DNA from: an uncultured Clostridia bacterium
GTDB taxonomy: Bacteria; Bacillota; Clostridia; Oscillospirales; Acutalibacteraceae
Assembly: GCA_937920235.1 (NCBI GenBank)
Contig: CALGUK010000020.1
Location: 1 to 44,010, forward strand
Direction of reading: 5' to 3'
DNA length: 44,010 bases
Every line of letters starts with the position of its first letter. Position 1 is the first letter of the stretch. This document shows, piece after piece, positions 7,480 to 16,800 of the stretch. Made by a program: the position numbers and the translations under genes. Below the pieces are notes generated by a model. The model was not told where the DNA came from, ran no database searches, and worked only from the letters and a program-made list of their open reading frames with translations.

Positions 7480-7895
7480 TGGACGAATTACAATTAAAAC
7501 TTTGTGATATCCAAGGTAGACTTTTTGAGTTATCGGCTGATAAAGGCTTCACAAGTTCCGCTTTTGTTAAAGCGTTTATGACATCCGAAACTGCAAAAGA
7601 TCTTGATTCTAAATATAATCGTATGCAGTGGGCCGGCGAAGAGTATATCCTTGAAGAAGTTACATCTTCAGCAGGCGAAGAGCTTACAACAAACGGTGAG
7701 ATTTACCCCAAAGATGTACTTTATTGGATTGGTTATATCTACCGTTATTGGCACTTTTACAACGGCGAAGATAGCGCAAAAATCTATAAACAAGCCCCGG
7801 TTGAAACAATGAATAGAAATTATCTGATGTTTCATACGATGGCCCCAACCCTCGCTATCGAGGATTTAAAAGAGATTTATAATCAAAAGCAATAA
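7479..7895 (+). CDS. Partner (antitoxin-like) of the DUF3990 protein
   Basis: A 138-residue soluble acidic protein translated by TAATG coupling from the upstream gene. It has no membrane or signal segment. The central part (GEIYPKDVLYWIGYIYRYWHFYNG) and the ending NYLMFHTMAPTLAIEDL are of a type that regularly accompanies HTH-DUF3990 genes in Firmicutes; I do not recall a verified function. Strict coupling and size suggest the neutralising partner, although a cofactor or second effector is possible. Confidence 0.65.
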   Translation: MDELQLKLCDIQGRLFELSADKGFTSSAFVKAFMTSETAKDLDSKYNRMQWAGEEYILEEVTSSAGEELTTNGEIYPKDVLYWIGYIYRYWHFYNGEDSAKIYKQAPVETMNRNYLMFHTMAPTLAIEDLKEIYNQKQ

Positions 7896-7980
7896 TTTAT
7901 GCTTGCACACTTACTTTTTTGCACCCATTAGTGCGAAATTTGTAGAAAAATGAAGGATTTTTAAAGGTAGGAAAAATTAT

Positions 7981-9009
7981 ATGAATATTACGTTTTTAAT
8001 TGGAAACGGTTTTGATTTGAATCTCAAATTAAATACTCGTTACAGTGATTTCTATAAGTATTATATTAAAAACGATCCTAAGGATTTGATTTCAAAATCA
8101 ATAAAAAAGGATTACAAAATGTGGTCTGATTTAGAATTGGGTTTAGGTGAATTTTTAAAAAACATTGATGAGAATCAAATAAAAGAATTTCTTGATAGCA
8201 AAAGCACTCTAGAAAAAATGTTATCAGAATATTTGACATTAGAAAACCAACGAGTAGTAATTAGTGATGAGAACGCACTTGGAGTAGAATTTAAGAATAA
8301 AGTGTTGAATTTCTTTGCTGATTTTAATACAACAGATAAAGAACATTATTACAAGGTTATTAAAGATACTAGAACACAGATTAATTATAATTTTATTACT
8401 TTTAATTATACAAGTGTACTTGATGATATTGTTTTAGCTGCACAAAAAAATTGTAAACCGTTTGGTAGTCATTCTACTAGCACCTCTAATTATAATGATG
8501 CTGTTATAACTCCACATCATATTCACGGAAAGTTAACAGAAGATCTGATTTTGGGCTTAGATAATTCAGAACAAATATTAAATGAAAAACTTAAAGATAA
8601 TCCAAAACTAACGAACTACATAATAAAATCTGTTGTGAACACCGCTTTAGGAGAAAAGAAAGTTGAAAAAGCAAAACAGATTATTGATAATAGTAAATTT
8701 GTTTGTCTTTTTGGTCTATCAATTGGTGATACGGACGGAATGTGGTGGAGCTACCTTATTGAATGGCTGAAGAGAGATATTAATAATAGATTGGTTTTGT
8801 TTGTTAACAATGCCACCGATGTTAGGTTGTCTGGACAAGAAAAGATTAGATTTAGGGATTCAAATAGATTGAGAATGGTGGAACAGAGCCGAAACGAAGT
8901 CTCTGAAACATTGGAACAGGTTCAGGAAAAAATTATTATAGTTGCTAATTCTAAAATTTTTAATTTTGAGAATATTACCTTGGAAGAGGAATCAAAGGAC
9001 GAAGGATGA
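7981..9009 (+). CDS. AbiH-family abortive infection protein
   Basis: A 342-residue protein that starts ITFLIGNGFDLNLKLNTRYSDF; the GNGFDL motif and the later FNYTSVLD and HIHGKL segments are the signature of the bacteriophage abortive infection AbiH family, in which the GNGFD start resembles a nucleotide-binding Rossmann turn. Family members protect against phage by an unresolved mechanism; relation to SIR2-like proteins has been suggested from the same motifs. A FGLSIGDTDGMWW segment near residue 250 completes the fold. It is followed after 31 bp by a nuclease gene, probably in one transcript. Confidence 0.85.
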   Translation: MNITFLIGNGFDLNLKLNTRYSDFYKYYIKNDPKDLISKSIKKDYKMWSDLELGLGEFLKNIDENQIKEFLDSKSTLEKMLSEYLTLENQRVVISDENALGVEFKNKVLNFFADFNTTDKEHYYKVIKDTRTQINYNFITFNYTSVLDDIVLAAQKNCKPFGSHSTSTSNYNDAVITPHHIHGKLTEDLILGLDNSEQILNEKLKDNPKLTNYIIKSVVNTALGEKKVEKAKQIIDNSKFVCLFGLSIGDTDGMWWSYLIEWLKRDINNRLVLFVNNATDVRLSGQEKIRFRDSNRLRMVEQSRNEVSETLEQVQEKIIIVANSKIFNFENITLEEESKDEG

Positions 9010-9040
9010 ATTAATTTGCGATGCAAACTATGAAGGAGCA

Positions 9041-9862
9041 ATGATAAAAATGACAATTGTAGAATCTATTGTTGAAGTTTTAAAAGATAATAAAACCGGA
9101 TTAACGTCTTTAGAAATATATAAAGAAATCATTAATCGAAAATTATATTCTTTTGGCGCTAAAGACCCAGTAAGCGTTGTAAATGCCCAGATTCGCAGAA
9201 GATGTGAAGGGTTGGATTTTCCAACTGCCTTTCCAATAAAACTTTTTGAAATTATAGGGCACCGTGGCAAAAAGCCTCTATTTTCCTTGCTGAACAAAGA
9301 TGATGATGAAAAGAATAGCAAGAAAAAAGTAGTTGAAATTGATGACTTATTGCCAGAAGAAAAAGTTGGTGCAGCATATTCAGAACATATTTCAAGCATT
9401 CGCTCACAAATATTTGATTATGTGATTCATAATAGTCCTTCCTTTTTTGAACATCTAGTTATGGACTTGCTTCTTAATATGGGATATGGTTATGATAAAG
9501 ACTCCGGTGTTGTAACGGGAAGATCCCACGATGGTGGCGTTGACGGTATAATTAGCGAAGATAAACTGGGCTTGGATTTAATATACATACAGGCTAAACG
9601 ATACACAAAAAACAACACTGTGGGAAGAAAAGATGTACAAGCCTTTGTTGGAGCAATGGAGAATGTTCAAAAAGGTGTTTTCATTACCACTTCAAAGTTT
9701 ACCAAAGAAGCAATTAGTTTTGTTGAACGCCAACAAAAGAACATTAAACTAATTGATGGTCCAATGCTAGCTGATCTTTTAGTTAAATATCAAGTGGGCA
9801 TAAATGTTGCTCAAAGCTTATTGCTGTATAAAGTAGACAGTGATTATTATGGTGAAGCATAA
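9041..9862 (+). CDS. HARE-HTH plus Mrr-type restriction endonuclease
   Basis: A 273-residue protein with two domains. Residues 1-85 form a HARE-HTH (IVEVLKDNKTGLTSLEIYKEI ... ARR-rich turn ... GKKPLFSLL), a module proposed to read DNA modification. Residues 130-240 are an Mrr-cat nuclease: FFEHLVMDLLLNMGYG, then GRSHDGGVDGII with the catalytic aspartate and IYIQAKRY as the QxK motif, so the active site is complete. Such proteins cut foreign or modified DNA (type IV-like). ATG 9041 has AAGGAG very close; ATG 9050 is possible. It follows abiH and precedes the DUF262 gene. Confidence 0.86.
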   Translation: MIKMTIVESIVEVLKDNKTGLTSLEIYKEIINRKLYSFGAKDPVSVVNAQIRRRCEGLDFPTAFPIKLFEIIGHRGKKPLFSLLNKDDDEKNSKKKVVEIDDLLPEEKVGAAYSEHISSIRSQIFDYVIHNSPSFFEHLVMDLLLNMGYGYDKDSGVVTGRSHDGGVDGIISEDKLGLDLIYIQAKRYTKNNTVGRKDVQAFVGAMENVQKGVFITTSKFTKEAISFVERQQKNIKLIDGPMLADLLVKYQVGINVAQSLLLYKVDSDYYGEA

Positions 9863-9880
9863 TACGTTAGGAGGATTGTT

Positions 9881-11752
9881 ATGAAAGCTTTTGTCGTTAA
9901 AGTAGCAGAATTATTCAAAATGGATTCACGTAAAAATGAAGATTCGAATTTTAATCCAGCTAAAAGGAGTTTGTTAATTCCACTTTATCAAAGGGAGTAT
10001 ACATGGTGTAATGAAAGAATATCATCACTAATTAATGATATAAAGAAGTTGGATAAGTTTATTGGGAATATTATTTTAGACGAATGCGAAGAATGGTATG
10101 AAATAGTTGATGGGCAACAAAGGTTGACAACATGTATCTTAACGCTTTTAGCTCTACACAATCATTATGATGGTCAGCCGATGGAGCAGGAAATTTATAA
10201 TGAATTAATACGACCATATGGTTCTGTGATTCTTAAAAATGATAGTGTTAAGGATTATATTGTTGAAATTGATGGAAAGTTGGAATTGAATATATGTGAT
10301 AATCATGATGTATACAAACAATCTGAAGATTTTTCGCGCGCATATGATGAAGTGAAGAGGATAATTGATTCATTTGACTCTAACGATGAAGTCAGCGTAT
10401 TTGCACAAAAGCTATTGAATAGTAAACTTTTGGTATTGATAAATGATGAGCATGATTATACACGACCAGTTGAACAGCTTTTCTTAGATATTAATGAGAA
10501 AGCTCAGCTTCTTAAAGTCGAGGATATATTTAAGGGCCATTGCTTTGAAAAATATCACTCTCCACAGCATGAGTTATTAAAGAGAAAGTGGGTTAATCTT
10601 AAAAAAAGAGCAACAGAGTTTAAAGAATTTTCATTTAGTGATACTAGTCAGTACATATACCTGTATTTATCAGAAATTGAAGATTCTACAATACCTGAAA
10701 ATCTTATGATTAATGGTAGACATTATCTTGAAAACAAAACTACTGATCAAATTAATACTATTTTAGATGGTATGATTTCATTTGGTGAAGCGGTAAATTC
10801 GTTTTATTTGAATTCTAAAAATGCGGATTATCGTTTTGCTGACCTGTGCCTTGACAGTCTAAGATATCAAGAAACCGATGATCATATTGTTTTGAAGCAA
10901 ATGAGTTTATCGATGTTATTAAATACTGGTGCAATATATCAAAAATTGCCGTTTATGTACTTGCTTTATGTTCTTAAAAATCACAATGAAATCTCTAGTG
11001 TTCTTACTCATAAGGAATTGAGACGGATAATTACTGATTTATATGTTTATATGAATCTTTTCTTGTTGAGCGGAATAAGAAAGTCTAAAAAAGTAATAGA
11101 TAAAAGTGTAAGAAAAGCCACCGAACAAGCTACTCCTGTTGATTCTATAATTTCTGCTGTAGAACAATTAAGGAACGATAAAGTAGATAATTTCGTGTTA
11201 CCAAATTCTTATTCCTACGATAAACTTGCTTTTATCTACTCTATTATTGATAATTATATTCCTGATGAAAACTGGATAAAAGAGATTTATTCTCGAGAAA
11301 ATCACTATGACTCAGCATGTTTTATTATACCTGATATTAGAACGCATAAAATTAAGTGGTTGAAGAATGATATGAGCTTTTATAATTTAACTGTTCCATC
11401 CGAGGTGGTAAAAGCCTGGAAAAATTGCTTAATTAACCAACTTGTAATTGATGAGGATTTAAAAGGTCAACTTGAAAACTATGACATTGTTCACAAGATT
11501 GATAAGATAATAGAGTGGTATCAGGGACGTGAGCAAGATATTCCTAAACATATTTCAATGCTCATAGACTTCATTCGTGATATGCCGGAGTATACTACCC
11601 TTAAAAATATGAAAGACATTACTGGAACTGAAGATGAAGTTTATTCTGCATATATTTCATTTTTACAGGCGTTTTTTGATGATAATAATATAGAATTGCA
11701 TAATCGCATAAAAAATGCTTTCGTAGAGAGCTTTCAAAATACTGGTGATTAA
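9881..11752 (+). CDS. DUF262-domain protein (GmrSD/SspE-like N-terminus)
   Basis: A 623-residue protein. The N-terminal 90 residues hold the DUF262 signatures IPLYQREYTW and IVDGQQRLTT, the ParB/sulfiredoxin-like nucleotide-binding motif found in GmrS and in SspE, both of which restrict phage DNA. The remaining 500 residues are mostly helical, and I see no HNH (DUF1524) motif, so a separate nuclease may be needed. It sits 19 bp behind the Mrr gene and 105 bp before dndB, but a strong terminator separates it from the dnd operon. SspE senses phosphorothioate, so a link to Dnd is attractive but unproven. Confidence 0.85.
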   Translation: MKAFVVKVAELFKMDSRKNEDSNFNPAKRSLLIPLYQREYTWCNERISSLINDIKKLDKFIGNIILDECEEWYEIVDGQQRLTTCILTLLALHNHYDGQPMEQEIYNELIRPYGSVILKNDSVKDYIVEIDGKLELNICDNHDVYKQSEDFSRAYDEVKRIIDSFDSNDEVSVFAQKLLNSKLLVLINDEHDYTRPVEQLFLDINEKAQLLKVEDIFKGHCFEKYHSPQHELLKRKWVNLKKRATEFKEFSFSDTSQYIYLYLSEIEDSTIPENLMINGRHYLENKTTDQINTILDGMISFGEAVNSFYLNSKNADYRFADLCLDSLRYQETDDHIVLKQMSLSMLLNTGAIYQKLPFMYLLYVLKNHNEISSVLTHKELRRIITDLYVYMNLFLLSGIRKSKKVIDKSVRKATEQATPVDSIISAVEQLRNDKVDNFVLPNSYSYDKLAFIYSIIDNYIPDENWIKEIYSRENHYDSACFIIPDIRTHKIKWLKNDMSFYNLTVPSEVVKAWKNCLINQLVIDEDLKGQLENYDIVHKIDKIIEWYQGREQDIPKHISMLIDFIRDMPEYTTLKNMKDITGTEDEVYSAYISFLQAFFDDNNIELHNRIKNAFVESFQNTGD

Positions 11753-11795
11753 AATAAATACGGTGGTTTGTATGAACCACCGTATTTATTTTATT
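11752..11795 (+). terminator. Terminator between DUF262 gene and dnd operon
   Basis: aaataaatacggtggtt (11752-11768) pairs perfectly over 17 bp with 11775-11791. The right arm ends in tatttattt, giving the T-rich end. It isolates the dnd operon from the upstream nuclease genes. Confidence 0.9.
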
Positions 11796-11842
11796 TGACA
11801 AAATTCGCCGAACATGATATACTTACGTATATACTTAAGTAT
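11795..11842 (+). promoter_or_regulatory. dnd operon promoter with tandem 12-bp operators
   Basis: TTGACA (11795-11800), 17-bp spacer, extended -10 TGATATACT (TATACT at 11818-11823). Two abutting 12-bp palindromes overlie the -10 and start site: atacttacgtat (11819-11830, one mismatch) and the perfect atacttaagtat (11831-11842). GGAGG for dndB follows. DndB proteins have been reported as repressors of dnd operons, so these are candidate DndB (or other repressor) sites. Confidence 0.85.
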
Positions 11843-11856
11843 ATTGGAGGTAAACT

Positions 11857-12918
11857 ATGCTTAAATATCAATTTCCCGCTGTAAGGGGTAGTCAGGCTGG
11901 CAAGGATTATTACATTTGCATGGTTCCTTTGGGACTCTTAGGAAAAATATTTTTGATCGATAATAATGATGTTGCACCTGAACATCGTGCACAGAGAAAA
12001 ATAAATGAGGCAAGAATTCCAGAAATTCGAGATTATATACTCAGCAATAGGGACACATATGTATTTTCCGCTTTGGCTGCATCTGTTGATGGAAATATGA
12101 ATTTTGTTCCTTCTGCTAATAATGGTAATACTGGTTTGCTAGAAATTGATATGGAAGCACATTTCTTAATCAATGACGGACAGCATAGGAAGGCGGCTAT
12201 TGAAGCAGCACTTTTTGAGGATGAAACTTTAAAGGAAGAAACCATTTCTGTGGTTATGTATAAAGACCAAGGTCTGCAATCAAGCCAGCAAATGTTTACA
12301 GATTTAAACAAGCATGCTGTTACAACGTCTAAATCTTTAAATACGTTGTATGAATCTAAAGATCGAGTAGCGATAATAACAAAGAATGTCGTGAATGGAA
12401 TAGATTTCTTACGTAAGTATACTGATAAAGAAAAGGATAATCTAAGCAAGTTTTCTTCTAATATTTTTACACTTAACACGTTCTACTCTGCAAATAAACG
12501 AATAATTAAAATAATCGGTGACTCAGAGGAAAGCGAAAAATACATACACGATTTTTGGGACTATGTTGTTAATAATATGCGTGAATGGAATGAAATGGAC
12601 AAGGGTGAGCTCAGCAAGAAAAGTTTAAGAGAAGACTATATTACAACGCAAGGCTTAATCATCTTGGCTCTTGGTAGGTTGTGTGAATTCTTTTGTCAAA
12701 ACACTGGCATTGATATGAAAGAGGCATTAAATGGGCTGCGCACCATCGACTGGCTTAGGAACAATGAAAAATGCTGGCTGAACAGAGCAATTAAACCGAA
12801 CGGTAAGATTAATCGTAACGAACAAGGAATATTTCTAACATATATTCAAATTAAGAGACTGCTTGAACTACCTATATCAAATGAGGAAGAGAAAAAAGAG
12901 CAGATAATGAGAGGATAG
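11857..12918 (+). CDS. dndB: DndB, DGQHR-domain regulator of DNA phosphorothioation
   Basis: A 353-residue protein with the diagnostic DGQHR motif at residues 107-111 (INDGQHRKAAI), the ParB/Srx-like centre shared with DUF262 proteins, and the DndB-type segments TDLNKHAVTTSKSLN and FSSNIFTLNTFY. DndB is the non-essential member of the phosphorothioation set and is known as a negative regulator of modification. It opens the operon right behind a strong promoter and tandem operators. GGAGG seven bases ahead fixes the start. Five bases separate it from dndC. Confidence 0.93.
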   Translation: MLKYQFPAVRGSQAGKDYYICMVPLGLLGKIFLIDNNDVAPEHRAQRKINEARIPEIRDYILSNRDTYVFSALAASVDGNMNFVPSANNGNTGLLEIDMEAHFLINDGQHRKAAIEAALFEDETLKEETISVVMYKDQGLQSSQQMFTDLNKHAVTTSKSLNTLYESKDRVAIITKNVVNGIDFLRKYTDKEKDNLSKFSSNIFTLNTFYSANKRIIKIIGDSEESEKYIHDFWDYVVNNMREWNEMDKGELSKKSLREDYITTQGLIILALGRLCEFFCQNTGIDMKEALNGLRTIDWLRNNEKCWLNRAIKPNGKINRNEQGIFLTYIQIKRLLELPISNEEEKKEQIMRG

Positions 12919-12923
12919 TAGAC

Positions 12924-14321
12924 ATGCCATACGATGGAAAATTTCAGGCTTTTGAAGATATCATTAGAGAAATAATGGTGGTATATAAACATGATGAAAG
13001 ACCTTGGCTGATTGGATACAGTGGCGGCAAGGATTCTACATTGTTAGTCGCGTTGGTTTATGAGGCAATGAAACGCTTAAAAGATGCTGGCGCAGAATTG
13101 AGTAAAAGAGTGTATATAATAACGTCCGACACAATGGTGGAAAATCCAATTGTTAAAAATTATATGCATTCTTCTTCCAACAGCATAAATCAAGCTGCAA
13201 AAAGGGATAAGCTTAATATTCTTGCAAATGTTATTTATCCCGAAGAAGACCAGACTTTTTGGAGCAGAGTTATTGGCCTTGGCTATCCTACACCAGAGCC
13301 TCCGGGATTTAGGTGGTGTACTGAACGTTTAAAGATCAATCCTATGAACACTTACGTTAACGAAAGAATTAAAGAAAGCGGAGAAATCATTATTCTTTTG
13401 GGTGTAAGAAAGGGAGAGAGCCTTACAAGACAAAAGACAATAACAGCAAGAGAAATTGAAGGTAAACTTCTCAATATGCACAACGATATTCCTAATGCGT
13501 ATGTGTATAATCCTATCACTGAAGTACCTAACGAATTGGTTTGGGAGTTCTTGCTGAAAGGTGATTGCATGAGTCCTTGGGGAACAGATATGAAATACCT
13601 TTTTAATCTGTATCAAGGCGAAAATCTTGGCGAAGAAAAAAGTGTTCTAGGAGAAGTGGATCGTGATAAGATTCCCGTCACTGGCAATTCCAGATTTGGT
13701 TGCTGGTGCTGTACGATGGTCAAGGAAGATAAGTCCCTTCAGAATTTTATAAATAAATCTGTCGGCGAAGAAAAAAGAGTACTTACACTTCTTAGAGATT
13801 TCCGAAACAAGCTCTTAGATATGCGTGAGAACAGCGCCTTGCGTGACAACAAACGTCGCAACGGAACCGTCTATAGAAAAGCTGACGGTACAATGGGCCT
13901 TGGTCCATTTACGCTTGAGGCTAGAAGAATGATTCTTGAGGGGTTATTAGAACTCGAAAATCAAACAGGACTAGATCTAATAACTATCGGAGAATTGAAA
14001 GTTATTGATAGGATGTGGGACGAAGAAGGCGACTTGTCCTGCAGAAAACTAGTAGACACATATCATAAGGTAAAAGGCGAAAAATTACCTTGGGATGATT
14101 ATAAAACACCGAGATTTGATAATGAAGCAATTTCCGCTATCGAGGATGTTGCTTATAAATATGATATTCCTGTCGAACTTATAACAAAACTTATTGTGTC
14201 AGTGGATGAGAACAAGCATATTACTCGTAACAATAAAATGCAAAAGGCATTTGACCAAATAATCAATCAAAATTGGTTACATTTCAATACTATAGAAAGG
14301 GTCTTTGAGGATGAAAATTAA
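12924..14321 (+). CDS. dndC: DndC, PAPS-reductase-like sulfur transfer enzyme
   Basis: A 465-residue enzyme with the ATP-pyrophosphatase P-loop SGGKDST at residues 33-39, as in PAPS reductases and DndC. It adenylates or activates the DNA backbone step of sulfur insertion. Four-cysteine iron-sulfur ligation is supported by RWCTERLK near residue 133 and GCWCC at residues 259-263. The length is slightly below that of other DndC proteins but all motifs are present. No dndA is found nearby, so sulfur must come from a genomic IscS/NifS. Its end overlaps dndD by 11 bases. Confidence 0.95.
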   Translation: MPYDGKFQAFEDIIREIMVVYKHDERPWLIGYSGGKDSTLLVALVYEAMKRLKDAGAELSKRVYIITSDTMVENPIVKNYMHSSSNSINQAAKRDKLNILANVIYPEEDQTFWSRVIGLGYPTPEPPGFRWCTERLKINPMNTYVNERIKESGEIIILLGVRKGESLTRQKTITAREIEGKLLNMHNDIPNAYVYNPITEVPNELVWEFLLKGDCMSPWGTDMKYLFNLYQGENLGEEKSVLGEVDRDKIPVTGNSRFGCWCCTMVKEDKSLQNFINKSVGEEKRVLTLLRDFRNKLLDMRENSALRDNKRRNGTVYRKADGTMGLGPFTLEARRMILEGLLELENQTGLDLITIGELKVIDRMWDEEGDLSCRKLVDTYHKVKGEKLPWDDYKTPRFDNEAISAIEDVAYKYDIPVELITKLIVSVDENKHITRNNKMQKAFDQIINQNWLHFNTIERVFEDEN

Positions 14322-16413
14322 AAAAATTCAGTTGACGAATATAGGCCCTTATATAAACGAAAACAATTTCGATTTTGATTTATCTGATAGTCTCCGCAGA
14401 ATGGTTTTAGTTGGCGGTAAGAATGGTGCCGGTAAAACAACATTGTTCAAAGCTATTAAGATATGCTTATACGGATGCGTAGCATATGGCTATGAGGCGA
14501 TCAATGCTAAATATTATGCTGAGGTCGAAAAAATCATTAACACCAATGAAAAACTAAAGAAAATTGGTGAGGCAGGCGTGTCCATTGATCTTGTATTGGA
14601 CGACGGTAAATATGACACGACGTATACCTTCGTACGTCGGTGGAAAATCACAGGCAAACGTATTGCAGAAACATTTGAAGTGTCCAAAGAAGGTCAACCC
14701 CTGAATTTGACCGAAAAAGCAGATTTTGAGAATTATATTTTGCACTTGCTCCCTCCCAACCTGTTCCGATTTTACTTCTTTGATGGTGAGCGTTTAAGTG
14801 ATTTTGTTTTCAACGGCAATAAAGACTCTGATTTCAGAGAGGCCTTTTTAAAACTTTGCAATCTTGATACAATGGAGATCATTCGTAGCAATTTTAGAAG
14901 GATATCTAGAGGTCTTGCACAAGATGGAGCACAATTCGAATCAGAATATGATTTATGCAAAAACGATGATAATCTTGCCCAAGGGAGAATTGATTCTGCA
15001 GAGGAAGAATATGCTGATGTTTCGAACGAAATTCAGAATATTGATGAAAATCTTGTGTTGCTTGAAAAAGCGTATTCAAAATCTGGCGGTATAAGTAAAA
15101 AAGAATGGAAAGGCATGCAGGAACAACTTACCAAAGAAGAGATTAAGCGAGAAGAAAAACGTAAATGGCTCAAAGATATAGCAAATAATGTTCTTCCGTT
15201 CATTGTTCTTCGTGAGCAATTATTTGAATTGAAAGATCAAATTATTTTGGAACAAAAGGCACAAGTGGATGCAGATGTAAAGACAACAATTAACACGCCT
15301 GCGATTAAGTCAATTATTGAAAAAGTTCTTATACATGTCAATGTTGGACCGTCAAGTGATGTTGCACAGAAGATAATTGAGGATATCTGTGACTATACAA
15401 GTAGCTCCGAGCAAGTTGCTCCGATACTTAATATTTCAAAGCTTGATCAATTCGAGTTGACTGCTAAGATAAACTCTTTGGCTGCGTTTGATATTGAAAG
15501 AATTAAGAAGGCAACGGATGATATTGAAGCCTCGTTGACCCATGCGAAACGAATTAGAAAAAAGATGGAGCGTAGTAGTATTGACAATTACGACGAGTAT
15601 CTACAAAAGAAGAGTGAATACAACGAGAAGAAAGCACAGTTAGCAAGTAGGTTGTTAGAAATCGAAAAAGAAATTCAAGAACTAAAATCAAACAAGGCTG
15701 TTACCGCAGCTAGATTGGTTAAAGCTAAGGCTAACTATGAAGCTGCACTTAAAAAGCGTTCGATTAATGATATATCGGCCCGTGCACTCTTAGCATTTGA
15801 TGAGTTGCAGGATGTTTTGTATGCGAAAAGCATAAAAGCCGTAGAAGAAGAGTTTAAGATTCATTTTAATGCTTTAATCAACAAGTCAGACCTGATTGAT
15901 GGTATACACATTGATGAAAACTTAAATGTGTTGCCTTATAAGAATAAGCATTTTTACGCAAGTGATATTAAAAAGACACTTGATAAAAATGGTGATGAAT
16001 ATATTGTTGCGCAAATTGGTCTACATGCTTTTGAACAGTTGAAGATGAAGCTACAGAGCGATGAGGCTGAATTTGATCTTCCAGTCGAGGTAAAACAACA
16101 GCTTTCTGCAGGTGAAAAACAGATTTTTGTAATGGCTCTTTATCAAGCTCTTTCACATTTGAATAAGATTAACGTTCCTTATATTATTGATACACCTTTT
16201 GCGCGAATTGATAAAGAACACAGAAGCAATATTTTGGAACATTTCTTCAAAAAATTAAAGGGACAGATTATCATTCTTTCAACAGACGAAGAAATTGTAT
16301 CTAATTATATGGATGTTGTATCTGATGTGATATCTAACACTTTTGTTTTGAACCATACGTCGAATGGTAATACAGAAATACTGCCTGAGGCATATTTTGG
16401 AGGCAAGCAATGA
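14311..16413 (+). CDS. dndD: DndD, SbcC/Rad50-like ATPase of phosphorothioation
   Basis: A 700-residue ATPase. Walker A GGKNGAGKTT lies at about residues 35-44, the ABC signature LSAGEKQI near 595 and Walker B YIIDTPFARID near 623, with a long coiled coil between them. DndD hydrolyses ATP to let the DndCDE complex act on DNA. The start at ATG 14311 matches the family N-terminus (KIKKIQLTNIGPY); a TTG six bases earlier is in frame but overlaps the ribosome site less well. The coding region overlaps dndC by 11 bases and dndE by 4. Confidence 0.95.
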   Translation: MKIKKIQLTNIGPYINENNFDFDLSDSLRRMVLVGGKNGAGKTTLFKAIKICLYGCVAYGYEAINAKYYAEVEKIINTNEKLKKIGEAGVSIDLVLDDGKYDTTYTFVRRWKITGKRIAETFEVSKEGQPLNLTEKADFENYILHLLPPNLFRFYFFDGERLSDFVFNGNKDSDFREAFLKLCNLDTMEIIRSNFRRISRGLAQDGAQFESEYDLCKNDDNLAQGRIDSAEEEYADVSNEIQNIDENLVLLEKAYSKSGGISKKEWKGMQEQLTKEEIKREEKRKWLKDIANNVLPFIVLREQLFELKDQIILEQKAQVDADVKTTINTPAIKSIIEKVLIHVNVGPSSDVAQKIIEDICDYTSSSEQVAPILNISKLDQFELTAKINSLAAFDIERIKKATDDIEASLTHAKRIRKKMERSSIDNYDEYLQKKSEYNEKKAQLASRLLEIEKEIQELKSNKAVTAARLVKAKANYEAALKKRSINDISARALLAFDELQDVLYAKSIKAVEEEFKIHFNALINKSDLIDGIHIDENLNVLPYKNKHFYASDIKKTLDKNGDEYIVAQIGLHAFEQLKMKLQSDEAEFDLPVEVKQQLSAGEKQIFVMALYQALSHLNKINVPYIIDTPFARIDKEHRSNILEHFFKKLKGQIIILSTDEEIVSNYMDVVSDVISNTFVLNHTSNGNTEILPEAYFGGKQ

Positions 16414-16784
16414 CAAATAAACTAAGGACGTCTCAACAAACACAAGAAATATTTGCAGCCCTTGGACAATCTCTTGGCCTGCAACCATATATTCTGTCTA
16501 AACTTGCCATTGCGCTTTCCGTTAAGTACGGAAAACTAACAAGTAAGGACTATAATACGGACAATAATGGTTTGGAGCTAAGTAGACAAACAATATTTGG
16601 CGATCATGATTTGATTTTCAAAATGTTGATTATTAACTGTGAAAGCAAGGCTATGTGTGAAGATGAATATTTTCCGGATGCAGTTAAGGCTCATTTGGAT
16701 CGTGGTGCAAAGATGCTTGAGGACGAAAAACGTTATAGCAAAGACTTTTATAACCACATGTGTCGTTTGGATGCAAATATTTAA
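16410..16784 (+). CDS. dndE: DndE, DNA phosphorothioation protein
   Basis: A 124-residue helical protein matching DndE: KLRTSQQTQEIFAALGQSLGL, then PYILSKLAIALSV and the conserved DLIFKMLIINCESKAM core. DndE forms tetramers and binds nicked double-stranded DNA in the modification complex. It is coupled to dndD by an ATGA overlap, as in most dnd operons. Sixteen bases separate it from the PLD-helicase gene, which has its own GGGAGGG ribosome site, so the operon continues without a break. Confidence 0.93.
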   Translation: MTNKLRTSQQTQEIFAALGQSLGLQPYILSKLAIALSVKYGKLTSKDYNTDNNGLELSRQTIFGDHDLIFKMLIINCESKAMCEDEYFPDAVKAHLDRGAKMLEDEKRYSKDFYNHMCRLDANI

Positions 16785-16800
16785 AGTGGGAGGGTAGTCT

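Noticed and set aside
9881..11752. SspE identity for the DUF262 protein
   Set aside because: No HNH/DUF1524 end is visible and no sspBCD genes are present; only the DUF262 part is shared.
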